64,000 nucleotides of DNA from Ifrita kowaldi. Its lineage: Eukaryota; Chordata; Aves; Passeriformes; Cinclosomatidae. Numbering within the stretch: the stretch's first letter is position 1; each line of letters opens with the position of its first letter. Location of the stretch: assembly GCA_013398055.1 (NCBI GenBank), contig VZRS01000323.1, forward strand, positions 192,130 to 256,129, read 5' to 3'. Positions 62,066 to 64,000 of this stretch are shown piece after piece. The notes under the pieces are model-generated. The model saw nothing but the letters and a program-made list of their open reading frames with translations, made no database searches and had not been told where the DNA came from. A program made the translations under genes and the position numbers.

Positions 62066-62934
62066 TCACAAGGAAGCAATGCTGTAATAACAGATCAGGC
62101 TCCAGATTTTCAGCTCGGTTGTGCTGAATCATCTTTACAGGAGAAAAACCCACTTTTTTTCCCACCTAAGGAGGAACAGCTCTTAGCTGGTGCTATTTAG
62201 GGTGTTTCTGCTGAGCTCCCGCCCTGCACCCTGCGCTGTCGGAGCTCCCAAAACGCAACGCTGACAAAAGCCCGTTTCTGTGCGAGGACAGTGCCGGGAA
62301 GCACCGGCCGAGGCTGCCACCTCCAGGCTGTCCCGAGAGCTGGGAGACGGCCCCAGCCCTGAGAGCCGGGCAAGGTGAAGGCCATGTCCAGCACACCCTG
62401 GCACTCACAGCGGGACCTGGTGCCCTGACGGTGCCCAGATCCACCCCAGGAAGAGGGAGACAGGCTGGGCACATCACGGTCTCTTTCAGCCGTGCCAAAA
62501 CCTGCCATGGCTGTTGCTTCCTCTTCCTCTTAAGTTTATCTTCAGAATACCCAATATTTTAGACATCTAATGACAAATTCTGGTACCAAGAGAATGCAGA
62601 GCTGCCTGTATATTGGGAAAAAACAGCCTTTTCCTTCAGGTGTGTCCTGCTCTCCTGCCGTCTTGGACAGAGGCAAATCCTTGCAGCGGGAACGTGCCCA
62701 TGAAAGGAGAAATTCCTCAGGTTTCCCCTTCCTGTGCTACTCCCCTGCCATGATTTACATGGAGCACACAGACTTCTGGAGCAGCTCTTGATCCCATGCC
62801 TGGCAGGCTCCAAACATCAAGGGAAGCTTCAGCTGCCTCTGAACACACTGAAGAAAATTATTGTGGCTCCATTCTCCTTCTCCCACTCTTAGTTTGATTT
62901 TCACATTATAAAAAAATATCCTCAGGGCACAGCA

Positions 62935-62949
62935 AAAAAAAAAAAAAAA
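62935..62949. repeat. Poly-A run
   Basis: Fifteen A bases. No recognisable retrocopy precedes it. Confidence 0.9.
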
Positions 62950-63972
62950 TCCCGTGTCAGCAGAAATACTGCAGCTTTCTGGAGAAAAGCACAGCTCCAG
63001 AGAGTGGGAGGCAGCCCCAGGTTATCTCATCCCTCAGCCAACACAGGCAGAGCTCCATCACCCCAACCCCTCCCTGCCACGGGCTGGCACCGAAACGCTG
63101 CCGAAGCACAGGCCGGACAGGGAGAGGCACCACGGGTCATTCCAGCATTGTTCAACACCCAGACTTCAATGAACTGGGGCTCTTCTGAGACCTCCTGGGA
63201 ATTCCTGCAGAGGGGAGGACAGCTGGACCACGGACAGGCACACAACTGGGAGAACACACCGAGTGCCTTTGGAGCAGGCTTTTTGAACCATGTGAACTTC
63301 CCGCAGCGAGGGAGACCCGAGGCAGTGACTAATTCCTCTGGGAATAGCAACGCCAGCCTGGCCTTCCTGTTTATGTGTGCATGCCATGCCTGATGCTGAC
63401 TGATGTGGTAACAGCTCTCACTCCTGGGTGCCACAGACTGAACCCACACGTACCTCTGGTCCAGCTGCTACGTGCTAAGTCACAGCCGAAGTGTTTTACT
63501 TCTTCAGGAAACAGGAGTGAAAGTGCCTGGAGGCACGAGCCAAAGGTCCATTATCACCCATCCATGGTGAGCCAGCAACAGCCACTCCAGCAGAAAAGCT
63601 GACACTATTCCAACAGATACCCAGCGCTGGAAAGAGGCAGCACATCCCTGCCAAACACCCACAGAGCACCTTTTCCAGGCTGGTGACTGCTCACCTTGTG
63701 TGGCCAGAGGCTGCAGAAGTGCTAATGCACCCTTAAAGTCAGAGAAACCTGAGTCAGAGAGACTTGTAAACCAAAGCACCAGCTCAGTACACAGAGAACA
63801 CTCGGCTGGGAGAGGTGTGATTCCAGGGACTAACGCTTTCCCCTCACGGAGCGTGTGACTAAAGGAGAGGAACACGGAAACTGCACAGGAACTGTCCCAA
63901 AGCCAGTGCAGGAGCACAGCCCTTCCCCAAACACGGTCACCAGAGCCCCAGGAGCTTCCTGTCAGCACTCAC

Positions 63973-64000
63973 CGATCCACAGCCTCCACATCAAAGCAGA
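63973..64000 (-). CDS. ARHGAP26: ARHGAP26 exon (partial), PH domain
   Basis: This is the 3' end of a coding exon cut by the window edge. Read on the minus strand it encodes FCFDVEAVDR, with the Arg codon split after two bases, then a consensus donor (GTGAGT). The peptide matches the late part of the PH domain of GRAF1, which lies between the BAR and RhoGAP domains and contributes to membrane lipid binding. The split Arg codon is completed exactly by the first base of the exon ending at 57004, which supports the junction. The paralogue ARHGAP10 differs here and in the following exons, so GRAF1 is preferred. The upstream exon boundary cannot be seen. Confidence 0.88.

Larger units (their letters stand above)
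57005..63972 (-). other. ARHGAP26: ARHGAP26 intron, 7.0 kb
   Basis: Lies inside the PH domain coding region. Holds a 13-bp tandem repeat (57343), two CR1 fragments (61250, 61945) and a poly-A run (about 62935-62949). Bases 60360-60650 are AT-rich and unique. No other gene seen. Confidence 0.75.

Noticed and set aside
62935..62949. Poly-A run as the tail of a processed pseudogene
   Set aside because: No coding similarity or target-site duplication could be recognised upstream.
1..64000. CRISPR arrays, operons, prophage or defence systems
   Set aside because: The DNA is vertebrate intronic and exonic sequence; the tandem repeats have no spacers and there are no prokaryotic genes.

Overview
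The window is vertebrate nuclear DNA, almost certainly from a bird. It carries about twenty truncated CR1 LINE fragments, no mammalian-type SINEs, and one multi-exon gene on the minus strand whose conceptual protein is close to vertebrate GRAF1. The species cannot be fixed from the sequence. There is no bacterial, viral or plasmid content, and no CRISPR array, tRNA or rRNA gene that I can see.

The single recognised gene is ARHGAP26 (GRAF1, a BAR-PH-RhoGAP-SH3 protein). Eleven coding exons were placed by splice sites, reading frame and protein match. They run from the right edge to the left: 63973-64000 (cut by the window edge) and 56926-57004 (C-terminal part of the PH domain); 42316-42352 (PH-RhoGAP linker); 36885-36950, 36101-36175, 31969-32056, 30873-30931, 29972-30077 and 17305-17464 (RhoGAP domain, including the arginine finger at 36150-36152); then 15780-15918 and 11759-11912 (start of the Ser/Pro-rich linker). 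Every junction is GT-AG and the reading frame stays open across all ten introns, giving 991 coding bases. The BAR domain and first part of the PH domain lie to the right of the window. The rest of the Ser/Pro-rich linker and the SH3 domain lie to the left.

Everything else is intron. Largest are the 14.6 kb intron at 42353-56925, the 12.5 kb intron at 17465-29971 and the incomplete intron at 1-11758. They hold CR1 3' fragments on both strands, simple repeats, a striking 19-bp minisatellite (28131-28470), a 41-bp and a 13-bp tandem repeat, a 6-base assembly gap (19170-19175) and a CpG-rich block with a strong CTCF-core match (about 52890-53410). Most other open reading frames are chance frames in GC-rich intron DNA.

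I did not find a new multi-gene system. The best leads are the CTCF/CpG block, the minisatellite with a higher-order unit, the duplicated flanks of the gap, and several AT-rich non-repeat segments that could be conserved regulatory elements.
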